A stretch of 64,000 nt of DNA from Caulobacter sp. 73W (GTDB taxonomy: Bacteria > Pseudomonadota > Alphaproteobacteria > Caulobacterales > Caulobacteraceae). The translations under genes were made by a program, and so were the position numbers. The stretch lies in assembly GCF_041021955.1 (NCBI RefSeq), contig NZ_CP158375.1, forward strand, positions 930,001 to 994,000, given 5' to 3'. Below are positions 1 to 8,140 of this stretch, one piece after another (position 1 is the stretch's first letter; every line of letters begins with the position of its first letter). Under the pieces are notes generated by a model. It did not search any database, had not been told where the DNA came from, and worked only from the letters and a program-made list of their open reading frames with translations.

Positions 1-164
1 GCCGGGGTGAAGTCGAACTGGTCGATCTCCCGCTCGCCATCACCGGCGAGGTCGGGCAGCTCCCAGCCCAGGGTATCCACGAAGATGCGGCGGCGGAGCC
101 GGAAAGCCGCGTCCATTAAGCCGCTCATGGCGGTGCGATGATGCGCGCGAATGACGATGGCCAT
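1..164 (-). CDS. luxI: Acyl-homoserine-lactone synthase, LuxI family (partial, cut by window edge)
   Basis: Only the first 54 codons are present, running off the left edge. The family makes N-acyl-homoserine lactone signals from S-adenosylmethionine and an acyl donor. Visible LuxI hallmarks are the RLRRRIF stretch (R24-F28), W34 in LGWELP, and the acidic E46-I-D48-Q-F-D51 pattern, whose spacing matches the conserved E/D/D active-site residues of LuxI. I chose the ATG at 164 because the hallmarks then sit at the family's usual distances from the N terminus. The next gene upstream on the same strand is a LuxR-type regulator, the classic pairing, and an 18-bp dyad lies 66 bp upstream of this start. 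The identification is firm; the signal made cannot be told. Confidence 0.87.
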   Translation of the reverse strand, partial: MAIVIRAHHRTAMSGLMDAAFRLRRRIFVDTLGWELPDLAGDGEREIDQFDFTP

Positions 165-229
165 GCCCTACTCCCGTTCGGTCGAAATCCGACGAGATGC
201 AGGATGAGACGCCCCCTTCCCCGGCGGCA

Positions 230-247
230 GTCCCCGAGATCGGGGAC
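230..247. promoter_or_regulatory. 18-bp perfect dyad, candidate lux box
   Basis: GTCCCCGA-GA-TCGGGGAC is a perfect inverted repeat with 8-bp arms and a 2-bp centre. It lies 66 bp upstream of the luxI start and 32 bp after the luxR stop. Length, symmetry and position suit a LuxR operator activating luxI. A two-base loop and the absence of a following T-run argue against a terminator. The sequence does not match the Vibrio lux box, so the role is inferred. Confidence 0.5.
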
Positions 248-278
248 AACCGCACCCGGAGGTTGCCCCGGCAGGCGG

Positions 279-998
279 CTAAGGCGCGATCTGGCCCGAC
301 CAGATGCCCACCGCCACCGCCTGGGCGCGGTCATCGGCCTGGAGCTTGGCGAAGATACGCTTCCAGTGCGTACGCACGGTCTCGGGCGAAATCTCCAGGT
401 GCAGGGCGATGACCTTGTCGCTCTGGCCCATGGAGGCATGGTTCAGGATGCGCCGCTCCTGGGGCGACAAGGTCTTCACCGCCGGCTGCAGGCGCACCTC
501 GCGCAGGTGCAGCAGGCGCTGCATGAACGTGCTGGCGACGAAGGACATCACGCCCTGGTCCATGTCGGTCCAGTGGATGGTCGGGCCAGAGACGTTGACC
601 ACCGCCGCGTTGAGCAAGCCGCCTGTCCCCACCGGCTGGGTGAAGCCGTCGGCCAGGCCGAACTGGCGCGCGTCGCGGAACAGCTCCGTGCTGGCCTGGG
701 ACGTGGTGCGCGAGATGTCGGCCCAGGTGAAGCCGCCGGGTTGCGTCAGGGCGCGCTGCACCACTGGATCGACCAGGTACTGCTGCTTGGCCAGATAGTA
801 CTCGGTCCACTCGTCGGCCCAGTTGGAGACCATGCCCAGGCGCGGGTCCATCCGTTCGGGATTGGCCAGGACCCAGGTGGAATAGGTGCGCGCGCCGAAC
901 GGCTCGATGGCGCGTTCGAACGCGCCGATCGCCGCGTTCACCGACTGCGCGCGCGTCATCACCCCGATCTGGGCTAGCGCTTCTTCAACCCGGCTCAT
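279..998 (-). CDS. luxR: LuxR-family quorum-sensing transcriptional regulator
   Basis: This 239-residue protein has the two-domain LuxR layout. The N-terminal autoinducer-binding domain carries the typical W-x3-Y ... Y-x2-DP pattern (WTEYYLAKQQYLVDP) followed by FTWADI. The C-terminal GerE helix-turn-helix begins at LSPQERRIL and contains GQSDKVIALHLEISPETVRTH and the closing KRIFAKL. Such proteins bind an acyl-homoserine lactone and then DNA. The start at 998 is supported by GAGGGTGG just upstream. It is followed on the same strand by luxI, so this is probably a cognate pair. It is divergent from glpD, with about 107 bp between the starts. Confidence 0.9.
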   Translation of the reverse strand: MSRVEEALAQIGVMTRAQSVNAAIGAFERAIEPFGARTYSTWVLANPERMDPRLGMVSNWADEWTEYYLAKQQYLVDPVVQRALTQPGGFTWADISRTTSQASTELFRDARQFGLADGFTQPVGTGGLLNAAVVNVSGPTIHWTDMDQGVMSFVASTFMQRLLHLREVRLQPAVKTLSPQERRILNHASMGQSDKVIALHLEISPETVRTHWKRIFAKLQADDRAQAVAVGIWSGQIAP

Positions 999-1105
999 GC
1001 CACCCTCACAACCCAGGCGAGGCTAAACCGCAAAGCACCACCGGGGAAGACAGCCTATTGTCACAGCGCTCGACAGCACGGATTCCGAGCCCGTAAAGGG
1101 ATGGC

Positions 1106-2578
1106 ATGAGCGATATCGACCTCCTGATCATCGGCGGCGGCGTCAACGGCGCGGGCACCGCGCGGGACGCCGCGGGACGCGGGCTGAGCGTGACGCTTTG
1201 CGAGCGGCATGATCTGGCGGGCGCTACCTCCTCGGCCTCGTCCAAGCTGGTGCATGGCGGGCTGCGGTATCTGGAACAGTACGAGTTCCGCCTGGTGCAC
1301 GAGAGCCTGGCCGAGCGCGAGGTCCTGCTGGCCGCCGCGCCGCACGTGATCTGGCCGCTGCGTTTCGTCCTGCCGGTTCACAAGGGCCTGCGCCCGCCGT
1401 GGATGCTGCGCATCGGCCTGTTCCTGTACGACCATATCGGCGGCCGCCGCAGCCTGCCGGGCACGAAGTCGGTGCGGCGGGCCTCTTCAAAGCGGCTCGA
1501 CCCGCTGCAGGACGCCTATCGCCTGGGCTTTGAATACTCCGACTGCTGGGCCGACGACGCGCGCCTGACCGCCCTTTGCGCCCGCGACGCGGCGGATCGC
1601 GGGGCGGATATCCTGGTTGGCTGGGAGGCGGTCGCCGCCCGTCGCGAGGGCGCCGCCTGGGTCGTCGATCTGCGTTCCGAAGCCGGCGAAATCCGTCAGG
1701 TGCGGGCGCGCGGCGTGGTCAACGCCGCTGGTCCTTGGGTCGGCGAGGCGCTGAAGCTGTCCGGCGCGCGGGCCGACCACGCCCCGCGCCTGGTGAAAGG
1801 CAGCCACATCGTGGTGCGCCGCCTGCACGACGGCGACCAGGCCTTCACCTTCCAGAACGACGACGGGCGGATCGCCTTCGTCATTCCGTACGAGCGCGAT
1901 TTCACCCTGATCGGCACCACCGACATCCCCTATGACGGCGATCCGGCGGCGGTTCACGCGGACGACGGCGAGGTCGCCTATCTGTGCGAGCTGGTGTCGG
2001 AATACCTGAAGACGCCGGTCGCTCCGGCCGACGTGGTGTGGCGCTATTCGGGGGTGCGGCCGCTGTACGACGACGGCGGGGTCAGCGCCTCTACCGTGAC
2101 CCGCGACTATGTGTTCGACATCGACGCGCCGGAGGGCGAGGCGCCGATGCTGTCGATCTTCGGCGGCAAGCTGACCACTCACCGCAAGCTGGCCGAACAC
2201 GCGCTGGAGAAGCTGCAGCCGCTGATGGGCTTCAAGGGTGAACCCTGGACGGCGAAGGCCGTCCTGCCCGGCGGCGACATCCCCGACTTCGACGCCTTCG
2301 CCGACGCGCAGGTGCGCAAGCACAGCGGCCTGCCGGAGGCGGTCATCCGCCGCCTGTGCCGCGCCTACGGGACGAAGATCGACGCGATCCTGGCGGATGG
2401 ACCGGGCGCCGAGATCGCGCCGGGGGTGTTCGAGGCGGAGCTGCGGCACATGCGCGACCACGAATGGGCGCGTCGCGGCGAGGACGCCCTGTGGCGCCGG
2501 TCGAAGCTGGGCCTCCACCTGAGCGAGGCGGAGCGGGATGCGGTGACGGAGTGGTTTTCCAGAACCCCTCTCCCTTGA
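1106..2578 (+). CDS. glpD: Aerobic glycerol-3-phosphate dehydrogenase
   Basis: This 490-residue flavoprotein oxidises sn-glycerol-3-phosphate to dihydroxyacetone phosphate and passes electrons to quinone at the inner face of the cytoplasmic membrane. The FAD dinucleotide-binding motif GGGVNGAG lies at residues 10-17, followed by the HGGLRYLE segment near residue 50 and FGGKLTTHRKLAE near 351, both characteristic of GlpD. Length fits the family (about 500). An out-of-frame ATG at 1101 precedes the chosen start; AAAGGG upstream serves as ribosome binding site. It converges with glpK, and the two enzymes act in sequence on glycerol. No glpF or glpR is adjacent. The stop codon sits inside the loop of a palindromic repeat. 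Confidence 0.95.
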   Translation: MSDIDLLIIGGGVNGAGTARDAAGRGLSVTLCERHDLAGATSSASSKLVHGGLRYLEQYEFRLVHESLAEREVLLAAAPHVIWPLRFVLPVHKGLRPPWMLRIGLFLYDHIGGRRSLPGTKSVRRASSKRLDPLQDAYRLGFEYSDCWADDARLTALCARDAADRGADILVGWEAVAARREGAAWVVDLRSEAGEIRQVRARGVVNAAGPWVGEALKLSGARADHAPRLVKGSHIVVRRLHDGDQAFTFQNDDGRIAFVIPYERDFTLIGTTDIPYDGDPAAVHADDGEVAYLCELVSEYLKTPVAPADVVWRYSGVRPLYDDGGVSASTVTRDYVFDIDAPEGEAPMLSIFGGKLTTHRKLAEHALEKLQPLMGFKGEPWTAKAVLPGGDIPDFDAFADAQVRKHSGLPEAVIRRLCRAYGTKIDAILADGPGAEIAPGVFEAELRHMRDHEWARRGEDALWRRSKLGLHLSEAERDAVTEWFSRTPLP

Positions 2579-2589
2579 TGGGAGAGGGG
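2565..2589. repeat. Palindromic intergenic repeat (copy 1)
   Basis: A 10-bp perfect stem, CCCCTCTCCC / GGGAGAGGGG, with loop TTGAT is followed by GCAGGGGTGAGGG. A similar element in reverse orientation lies at 2657-2681. Together they form a REP-like inverted pair between convergent glpD and glpK, and could also end transcription or protect message ends. The glpD TGA lies in the loop. Confidence 0.7.
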
Positions 2590-2656
2590 CAGGGGTGAGG
2601 GTGATCTCGGCGGATCAGCCCTCGCAATCCTTCCGGCCATAACACCCCCATCCCTG

Positions 2657-2681
2657 CCCTTCCCCCATCAAGGGGGAAGGG
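2657..2681. repeat. Palindromic intergenic repeat (copy 2, inverted)
   Basis: A 10-bp perfect stem, CCCTTCCCCC / GGGGGAAGGG, has loop ATCAA, the complement of the TTGAT loop in copy 1. The flanking CATCCCTG matches copy 1's CAGGGGTG in reverse. It abuts the glpK stop. Confidence 0.7.
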
Positions 2682-2682
2682 T

Positions 2683-4164
2683 TCAAAGGGTCCGCACCCT
2701 TCCCAACGCCTCCCGCCAGCCGGCGATCTCGGCGTCCCGCGCGTCGCCCTTCATCTTCGGCCCGCATTCCACGTCCGCCTTCCAGAGGGCGGCGATGTCG
2801 TCGAGCGAACCAAACAGCCCCGCGCCCAGTCCCGCCAGGGCGGCGGCGCCGAAGGCCGTGGTCTCGGTGACCTTCGGACGGATGACGGTGAGGTCGAGAA
2901 GGTCGGCCAGACGCTGCAGGAAGAAGCCGTTCTCGGCCATGCCCCCATCCACCCGCAGGCGGGCCGGCGCCACGCCGTCGGCGGCCATGGCGTCGAGCAG
3001 GTCGCGGGTCTGATAGACGGCGCTGTCCAGGCCGGCGCGGGCGATCTCCGCCCGGCCGCTGGCGCGGGTCAGGCCGACAATGGCGCCGCGCGCGTCCGGG
3101 TCCCAATAGGGCGCGCCCAGACCGGTGAAAGCCGGCAGCAGATAGACCCCGCCCGTATCGCTCACGGAGCGGGCCAGGGACTCCACCTCCGGCGCGCGCG
3201 AGAACAGGCCCAGGCCATCACGCAGCCATTGGATCGTCGAGCCGGCCGACAGGATCGAGCCCTCGAGCGCATAGGTCGCCTTGCCGCCCACCTGATAGGC
3301 GATGGTGGTCAGCAGGCGGTTCTGCGAGCGCACCAGTTCCTCGCCAGTGTTCAACACCAGGAAGGCGCCGGTGCCGTAGGTGCTCTTCACGTCCCCGGCG
3401 GAGAAGCAGGCCTGACCGACCAGGGCCGCCTGCTGGTCGCCGGCCACGCCGCGGATCGGCAGGGCGACGCCGAGCACGCCCTCGTTGCTGGTCCCGAAAT
3501 CACCGGCGCTGTCACGCACCTCGGGCAGCACGCCCATGGGCACGCCGAACAGGACGCAGAGGTCCTCGTCCCACCGTCCCTTGCGGATGTCGTAAAGCGC
3601 CGTGCGGCTGGCGTTGGTGGCGTCGGTGGCGTGAACCTTGCCGCCGGTCAGGCGCCAGATCAGGAAGCTGTCGACCGTGCCGAAGGCCAGGTCGCCCGCC
3701 TCGGCCGCCGCCCTCGCGCCGTCCACGTGATCGAGGATCCAGGCCAACTTGGTGGCCGAGAAATAGGGATCGAGGCGAAGGCCCGTGCGCTCGGCCACGA
3801 TAGCCTCATGCCCCTTGGCCTCCAGATCGCGGCAGATCTGCGCCGTGCGGCGGTCCTGCCAGACGATGGCGTTATGGATCGGCGCGCCGGTGCGGCGATC
3901 CCAGACGATGGTGGTCTCGCGCTGGTTGGTGATGCCGATGGCCTTGGGCGCCCGCGACGAACCCGCCTTGCGCAAGGCCTGGCGCGCGGTGGACAGGGTC
4001 GTGGCCCAGATCACCTCGGCGTCGTGCTCGACCCAACCGGAAGCCGGATAGATCTGCTCGAAGGGCTGCTGCCCCACGGACACGATCTCGCCCGAAACGG
4101 AAAAGACGATGCCGCGGCTTGAACTTGTTCCCTGATCAATCGCCAGCAGCGTGTCGTCCGCCAT
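2683..4164 (-). CDS. glpK: Glycerol kinase
   Basis: The 493-residue FGGY-family kinase phosphorylates glycerol with ATP to give sn-glycerol-3-phosphate, the substrate of GlpD next door. The N-terminal phosphate-binding motif IDQGTSSSRG starts at residue 9; the ATP-site segment STYGTGAFLVLNTG lies mid-protein and the adenine-binding RVDGGMAENGFFLQRLADLL about 85 residues from the end. Length is normal for GlpK. The ATG at 4164 follows a strong GAGGAGA. It converges on glpD and is divergent from the XRE regulator at 4342. Confidence 0.95.
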   Translation of the reverse strand: MADDTLLAIDQGTSSSRGIVFSVSGEIVSVGQQPFEQIYPASGWVEHDAEVIWATTLSTARQALRKAGSSRAPKAIGITNQRETTIVWDRRTGAPIHNAIVWQDRRTAQICRDLEAKGHEAIVAERTGLRLDPYFSATKLAWILDHVDGARAAAEAGDLAFGTVDSFLIWRLTGGKVHATDATNASRTALYDIRKGRWDEDLCVLFGVPMGVLPEVRDSAGDFGTSNEGVLGVALPIRGVAGDQQAALVGQACFSAGDVKSTYGTGAFLVLNTGEELVRSQNRLLTTIAYQVGGKATYALEGSILSAGSTIQWLRDGLGLFSRAPEVESLARSVSDTGGVYLLPAFTGLGAPYWDPDARGAIVGLTRASGRAEIARAGLDSAVYQTRDLLDAMAADGVAPARLRVDGGMAENGFFLQRLADLLDLTVIRPKVTETTAFGAAALAGLGAGLFGSLDDIAALWKADVECGPKMKGDARDAEIAGWREALGRVRTL

Positions 4165-4205
4165 CGGAATCTCCTCGTATCTGTCCCGAACGAATTAAGG
4201 CCGTT

Positions 4206-4220
4206 TGTCGCGCAGCGACA
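4206..4220. promoter_or_regulatory. Small dyad in the glpK/XRE divergent region
   Basis: TGTCGC-GCA-GCGACA is a 6-bp inverted repeat 42 bp upstream of glpK and 122 bp before the XRE gene. It may be an operator, possibly for that regulator. Nothing beyond symmetry and position supports this. Confidence 0.2.
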
Positions 4221-4341
4221 CAAGGTCACGCGTATTTAACCCGTAGTCGCGGGGGCTCGCTTTCAATGGCGAGCTTTGGCATAGGGGGCTGGAACACGCG
4301 TTTAGCGTCCCTCCCCCAAGATCTGACGTCTGGAGTTGTGT

Positions 4342-4734
4342 GTGTCCGTTTCTGAAGAATTGCTCGGCCCTGATCCCATCGATATCGCCGTCGGCGCTCG
4401 CATCCGCGCCCGCCGCAAGGTGCAGGGATTCAGCCAAAGCCACGTCGCCCAACAGCTGGGTCTGACCTTCCAACAGATCCAGAAGTACGAGCGCGGCGTG
4501 AACCGCGTGTCGGCCTCCAAGCTGGTGCAGATCGCCGCCCTGCTGGGCACGAGCGTCGCCTGGCTGGTGGGCGAAGAAGAAAGCGCCGGCGCGGGCGACC
4601 AATGGTCGATCCTCGGTGAAGCCGGGGCCATGGAGCTGCTGCAAAGCTTCTCCGAGCTGAAATCTCCCCGCGCTCGCAACGCGCTGGTGCGCTTGGCGCG
4701 CGCCATGGCGGCGGAAAACGAAGACGCCGCCTGA
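4342..4734 (+). CDS. XRE-family helix-turn-helix transcriptional regulator
   Basis: About 130 residues with a Cro/C1-type DNA-binding domain at roughly residues 13-68: GARIRARRKVQGFSQSHVAQ, then QLGLTFQQIQKYERGVNRVS and the SASKLVQIAALL closing helix. The short C-terminal tail, rich in charged residues and alanine, has no recognisable ligand domain. I prefer the GTG at 4342 because TGGAG at 4331-4335 then has six bases of spacing; an in-frame TTG at 4336 would abut it. Single-domain regulators of this type are common in alphaproteobacteria, some tied to cell cycle or stress, but the target cannot be told here. It lies just upstream of the ECF sigma-factor operon. Confidence 0.82.
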   Translation: MSVSEELLGPDPIDIAVGARIRARRKVQGFSQSHVAQQLGLTFQQIQKYERGVNRVSASKLVQIAALLGTSVAWLVGEEESAGAGDQWSILGEAGAMELLQSFSELKSPRARNALVRLARAMAAENEDAA

Positions 4735-4749
4735 AAGAAATCCGCGTTC

Positions 4750-4782
4750 CTCCCGACTATCTCATCAGACGATGGTCGGGAG
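4750..4782 (+). promoter_or_regulatory. Hairpin burying the ribosome binding site of the 79-aa protein
   Basis: CTCCCGACTATC (4750-4761) pairs with GATGGTCGGGAG (4771-4782) across a 9-base loop, giving 12 pairs including one G-U. The 3' arm contains the GGGAG that serves as ribosome binding site for the ATG at 4791. It begins 16 bases after the XRE stop and lacks a following T-run. It may control translation of the downstream operon, or be a poor terminator for the XRE gene. Confidence 0.45.
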
Positions 4783-4790
4783 AGACGTAG

Positions 4791-5030
4791 ATGAACTGGA
4801 AGAAGGTCGTCCTGGGGATCGCGGGCGCAGCGTGCCTCGCTTCATGGATCGCCCTCGGCGCCGGCCTGGCGCTGAACGTGGACAAGCCGGTCCGTCTGGG
4901 CCTTGCGGTGGCCGCCGCCGTCACCACCGAAGCGCTGTTCTGGTCCGTCGCGGCCGTGCTGGGCGTCAGCGTCGTGCAGGCCCGTCGCCAGATCTGGACC
5001 AAGATCACCTCCACCTTCCGCCGCGCCTGA
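4791..5030 (+). CDS. Small two-helix inner-membrane protein
   Basis: The 79-residue product has two predicted membrane segments, about residues 7-27 (VLGIAGAACLASWIALGAGLA) and 38-60 (LAVAAAVTTEALFWSVAAVLG), with a positively charged C-terminal tail ending in FRRA. That charge distribution suggests both ends face the cytoplasm. GGGAGAGA precedes the ATG, but that site lies in a hairpin. The sigma-factor gene starts seven bases after its stop, so the two are probably cotranscribed. I do not recognise the family. A role in the sigma/anti-sigma circuit is inferred only from the arrangement. Confidence 0.65.
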   Translation: MNWKKVVLGIAGAACLASWIALGAGLALNVDKPVRLGLAVAAAVTTEALFWSVAAVLGVSVVQARRQIWTKITSTFRRA

Positions 5031-5037
5031 GCCCACG

Positions 5038-5550
5038 TTGAACGTCCGGGACACAGAGGCGCTGTTCGACGAGGTCGCGAGCCTGCACGGCCCGATGATC
5101 CGTCGTATCGCCGCCAGCTACGAAGCCGATCCGGAAGCCCGCCGCGAACTGCAGCAGGACATCCTGATGGCGGTGTGGCGCGCCCTGCCGGCCTGGCGGG
5201 GCGAGGCGTCGGTGCGCACCTTCGCCGCGCGCGTGGCTCACAATCGCGGCGTCGATCATGTAGCCCGCCACGCCAAGGCGCCCCGCACCGTGGAGCTGGA
5301 CGACGGCCTGCCCCTGGACGCGCCCTCGGCCCAGGAGATGGTCGAGCGCAACCAGCAGCGGGAGCGGCTGATGCGGGCCGTGCGCGCCCTGCCCCTGCCG
5401 CTTCGCCAGGTGACGGTGCTGACCCTGGAAGACTTCACCCCCAGCGAGATCGCCGACGTCCTGGGCGTCGGCGCCAACGCGGTCTCGATCCGCCTCACCC
5501 GGGCCAAGGCGGCCCTGCGCGAGACGATACAGCGACAGGAGCGGACATGA
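5038..5550 (+). CDS. RNA polymerase sigma factor, ECF type
   Basis: The 170-residue product has the two ECF domains and no region 1 or 3. Region 2 covers about residues 8-80, with PEARRELQQDILMAVWRALP and the region 2.4-like WRGEASVRTFAARVAHNRGVD. Region 4 is near residues 115-165, with LPLPLRQVTVLTLEDFTPSE and the recognition helix in VLGVGANAVSIRLTRAKAALR. The frame stays open further upstream, but homology begins at the TTG at 5038, seven bases after the preceding gene, so I use that start even though its ribosome binding site is weak. The stop overlaps the next ATG (ATGA), indicating translational coupling to the downstream membrane protein. Confidence 0.85.
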   Translation: MNVRDTEALFDEVASLHGPMIRRIAASYEADPEARRELQQDILMAVWRALPAWRGEASVRTFAARVAHNRGVDHVARHAKAPRTVELDDGLPLDAPSAQEMVERNQQRERLMRAVRALPLPLRQVTVLTLEDFTPSEIADVLGVGANAVSIRLTRAKAALRETIQRQERT

Positions 5551-6146
5551 CCTCCGATCCCGAATGGAGCGCCCTGGCAGACGCCTGGCGCGATGAGCCG
5601 GAAACCAAGGAGACCTTCGACCTGCCGCGCATGCGCCGGCGGCTGAAGAGGCGCGCCCTGATCGCGCGCCTGAAGTCGGCGACGGATATCGTTCTTTACC
5701 TGGCGGTCGGCGGCATCGCCGTCTCGGCACTCGCCAAGGGGACCGCCAGCGGCGTGATCATGGGGCTGGGCGGCCTGGCCTTCGTGCTGTTCGGCATGAC
5801 CGTCACCCTATGGGTGGCCCGCGCGCCGTGGGAGACACGGGCGGAGACGGTGGACGCCGCCCTGCGCTCCGAGATCGTCCAGACCCGCAGCGCCATTCGC
5901 CGCGCGCGATCCGGCTACTACCTGGCCATCGGCGCGGTCGCCTTCATCGCCCTGACCTCGGCCATCCTGCACGCGGACCTAAACGTGATGGACCAAGACG
6001 CCCGGTTCGCCATCGGCCTGAGCGTGTCGACGGTTCTCGCGTCGCTGGCCTGGGGCTTCTGGACCGACCGGCGGCACAGCCGAAAGCTGGCGCGGCTGGA
6101 GAAGATGCTGGCCGAGTTGAGCCCTTCCGAGGAAGAGGACGACTAG
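5547..6146 (+). CDS. Four-helix membrane protein coupled to the ECF sigma factor (possible anti-sigma factor)
   Basis: The 199-residue protein has a cytoplasmic N-terminal segment of about 45 residues (acidic, then FDLPRMRRRLKRR), four hydrophobic segments near 47-67, 70-93, 122-142 and 155-173, and an acidic C-terminal tail after ARLEKMLAEL. Its ATG overlaps the sigma stop, an arrangement typical of sigma/anti-sigma pairs. It lacks the HxxxCxxC zinc motif of classical zinc-binding anti-sigma factors, so if it is the anti-sigma it belongs to another type. The 3' end overlaps the end of hutC by four bases on the other strand. Confidence 0.6.
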   Translation: MTSDPEWSALADAWRDEPETKETFDLPRMRRRLKRRALIARLKSATDIVLYLAVGGIAVSALAKGTASGVIMGLGGLAFVLFGMTVTLWVARAPWETRAETVDAALRSEIVQTRSAIRRARSGYYLAIGAVAFIALTSAILHADLNVMDQDARFAIGLSVSTVLASLAWGFWTDRRHSRKLARLEKMLAELSPSEEEDD

Positions 6147-6868
6147 CCCAACGCCGTCGGACGCAGGATCTCACCGGTCAGGGCGTAGCGCGAGGCGGGA
6201 TAGATCAGGCGCACGGCGGTGACCACCTGGCCCTCCACCCGCGTCAGGCGCTCGATCTCGATGCAGGGCTCGCCGTCGCCCATGGCCAGCAGGTCGCGGG
6301 CGCGGGCGTCCGGCGCGGCGGCGCGGATGGCGGCCGCCCCCTCGGGATAGGGAAAGCGCGCCATCAGGTGGGCGAAATAGGTCTCGCGATCCAGGTCCGC
6401 CTCGCTCACGCCGGGGGCTAGGGCCGGATTGACCAAGCGGTCCTCCAGCTGGATCGGGGCGCCGTCCTCGCTGTGCAGCACCACGGCATGGAACAGCACC
6501 AGGCCGGCGGAAGCGCCGAACAGGGCCGCCTCGGCCATGGTGGCGGGACGGGTCTCGCCGCTGATCAACCGCGCCTCGTGCCGGCCGCCGCGCGCGGCGA
6601 TCTCGTCGGCGATGTCGAGCAGCTTCACGGCCATGACGTGGGCGCGGGCCGGAGCGACGAAGGTGCCCTTGCCCTTGGCGCGGGTCAGATAGCCGTCGCC
6701 CTGCAGGTCGCGCACCGCATGGTGGACAGTCATGCGGCTGGCGCCGAACGCCTCGGCCAGTTCATGCTCGGACGGGATGCGGTCGCCCGCCGCCCAGGCG
6801 CCGGTGCTGATCCGCTCCAGGATGTGGCGGCGGATGCGGGCCTTCAGGCTTCCGTCGCCGGTGCTCAA
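6143..6868 (-). CDS. hutC: Histidine utilization repressor, GntR/HutC family
   Basis: The 241-residue protein has an N-terminal winged helix (residues about 8-75: [51 protein letters not shown]) and a C-terminal UTRA ligand domain, the HutC layout. HutC binds urocanate, which releases it from hut operators. Translation appears to start at a TTG overlapping the hutI stop, so hutI and hutC are coupled; no in-frame ATG offers a better start. Two HutC-type palindromes lie in front of hutF/hutI and hutU, so the repressor probably also controls its own operon. Confidence 0.9.
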   Translation of the reverse strand: MSTGDGSLKARIRRHILERISTGAWAAGDRIPSEHELAEAFGASRMTVHHAVRDLQGDGYLTRAKGKGTFVAPARAHVMAVKLLDIADEIAARGGRHEARLISGETRPATMAEAALFGASAGLVLFHAVVLHSEDGAPIQLEDRLVNPALAPGVSEADLDRETYFAHLMARFPYPEGAAAIRAAAPDARARDLLAMGDGEPCIEIERLTRVEGQVVTAVRLIYPASRYALTGEILRPTALG

Positions 6869-8077
6869 AGGGGCTGCCCGCCCTTGACCGTCATGGCGCA
6901 GCGGTTGTCGCCGGGGGCGTGGGCGATCTCCCCCGGAGACTCGACCTCCCAGACCGCGAAGTCGGCGACCTTGCCGACCTCCAGGCTCCCGTGCGTCGCC
7001 TGCAGGCCGAGAGCCGCCGCGCCATGACGGGTGACCGCCGCCAGGGCCTCGGCCGGGGTCATGCGGAACAGGGTGCAGGCCATGTTCAGGATCAGCGGCA
7101 TGGAGGTGATCGGCGAGGTGCCGGCGTTGCAGTCGGTGGCCAGGGCCATGCGGACGCCATGCTTGCGCATCAGTTCGATGGGTGGGGCCACGGTTTCGCG
7201 CAGGAAGTAATAGGCGCCCGGCAGCAGCACCGCGACCACGCCGGCGCGGCCCATGGCGGCGATGGACTCCTCGGACGCATGCTCCAGATGGTCAGCCGAC
7301 AGGGCGCCCAGTTCCGCCGCCAGGCCGCCGCCGCCGAGATCGCCCAGTTGGTCGGCGTGCAGCTTCACCCGCAGGCCGAGCTTGGTCGCCGCCTTGAAGA
7401 TCCGCCGCGTCTCGGCCGGGGTGAAGGCGATGCTCTCACAAAAGGCGTCCACCGCGTCGGCCAGTCCTTCGGCGGCCACGGCGGGCAGCATCTCGTCGAT
7501 GATCAGGCGGACATAGGCGTCGCGGTCGTCCTTGTGCTCCGGCGGCACGGCGTGGGCGCCGAGGAAGGTGGTCTTCACCTCGATCCCCCGCTCCTCGCCG
7601 AGGGTGCGGGCGACGCGCAGCATCTTCAGCTCGCTGTCCACGTCGAGGCCGTAGCCCGACTTGATCTCGACCGTGGTGACGCCGCCGGCGATCAGCTTTT
7701 CGGCGCGGGCGTGGGCGAGGTCGAGCAGCTCGTCCTCGGTGGCAGCGCGGGTGGCGCGCATGGTCGACAGGATGCCGCCGCCGGCGCGGGCGATCTCCTC
7801 ATATGTCGCGCCCTCCAGCCGCATCTCGAACTCGCGCACGCGGCTGCCGGCATAGACGAGGTGGGTGTGGCAATCGATCAGGCCGGGGGTCAGCCAGCGG
7901 CCGCGCAGGTCGTGAGTTCTCGGCCGCGCCCCCCGGCATGTCGGCGGCCGCGCCGGCCCAGGCGATGAGCCCGTTCTTGACCGCCACCGCGCCGTTCTCG
8001 ATCACGCCGTAGCCGGTATCATCCGCCATCGTCGCCAGATGGCCGCCGGTCCAGACCGCGTCGAAATCACCCTGCAT
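6865..8077 (-). CDS. hutI: Imidazolonepropionase (reading frame interrupted by one extra base)
   Basis: HutI hydrolyses imidazolone-5-propionate to N-formimino-L-glutamate. The N-terminal part ([17 protein letters not shown]...) and the remainder are in different frames: 8077 reads in frame to about 7920, and the rest, starting [20 protein letters not shown], continues one frame over to 6865. The metal-binding HTH of CHTH, the LHADQLGD segment and the [14 protein letters not shown] motif are intact. One extra base restores continuity; likely sites are the C6 run at 7929-7934 or the TT at 7917-7918. Fresh, otherwise intact sequence and similar breaks in essential genes point to a sequencing error. 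Corrected length is about 403 residues, normal for HutI. It overlaps hutC and is divergent from hutF. Confidence 0.88.
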
Positions 8078-8105
8078 TGCCGCCGCACCCGTCCTGCGCC
8101 ATTGT

Positions 8106-8119
8106 CTTGTCTATACAAG
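8106..8119. promoter_or_regulatory. HutC operator in the hutI/hutF divergent region
   Basis: CTTGTCTATACAAG has 5-bp outer arms (CTTGT/ACAAG) and closely matches the TGTATATACA-centred sites bound by HutC repressors. It lies midway in the 63-bp gap between divergent hutI (start 8077) and hutF (start 8141), so one site could repress both directions. Confidence 0.72.
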
Positions 8120-8140
8120 CAGGGTTCAGACGGGTCGTCC

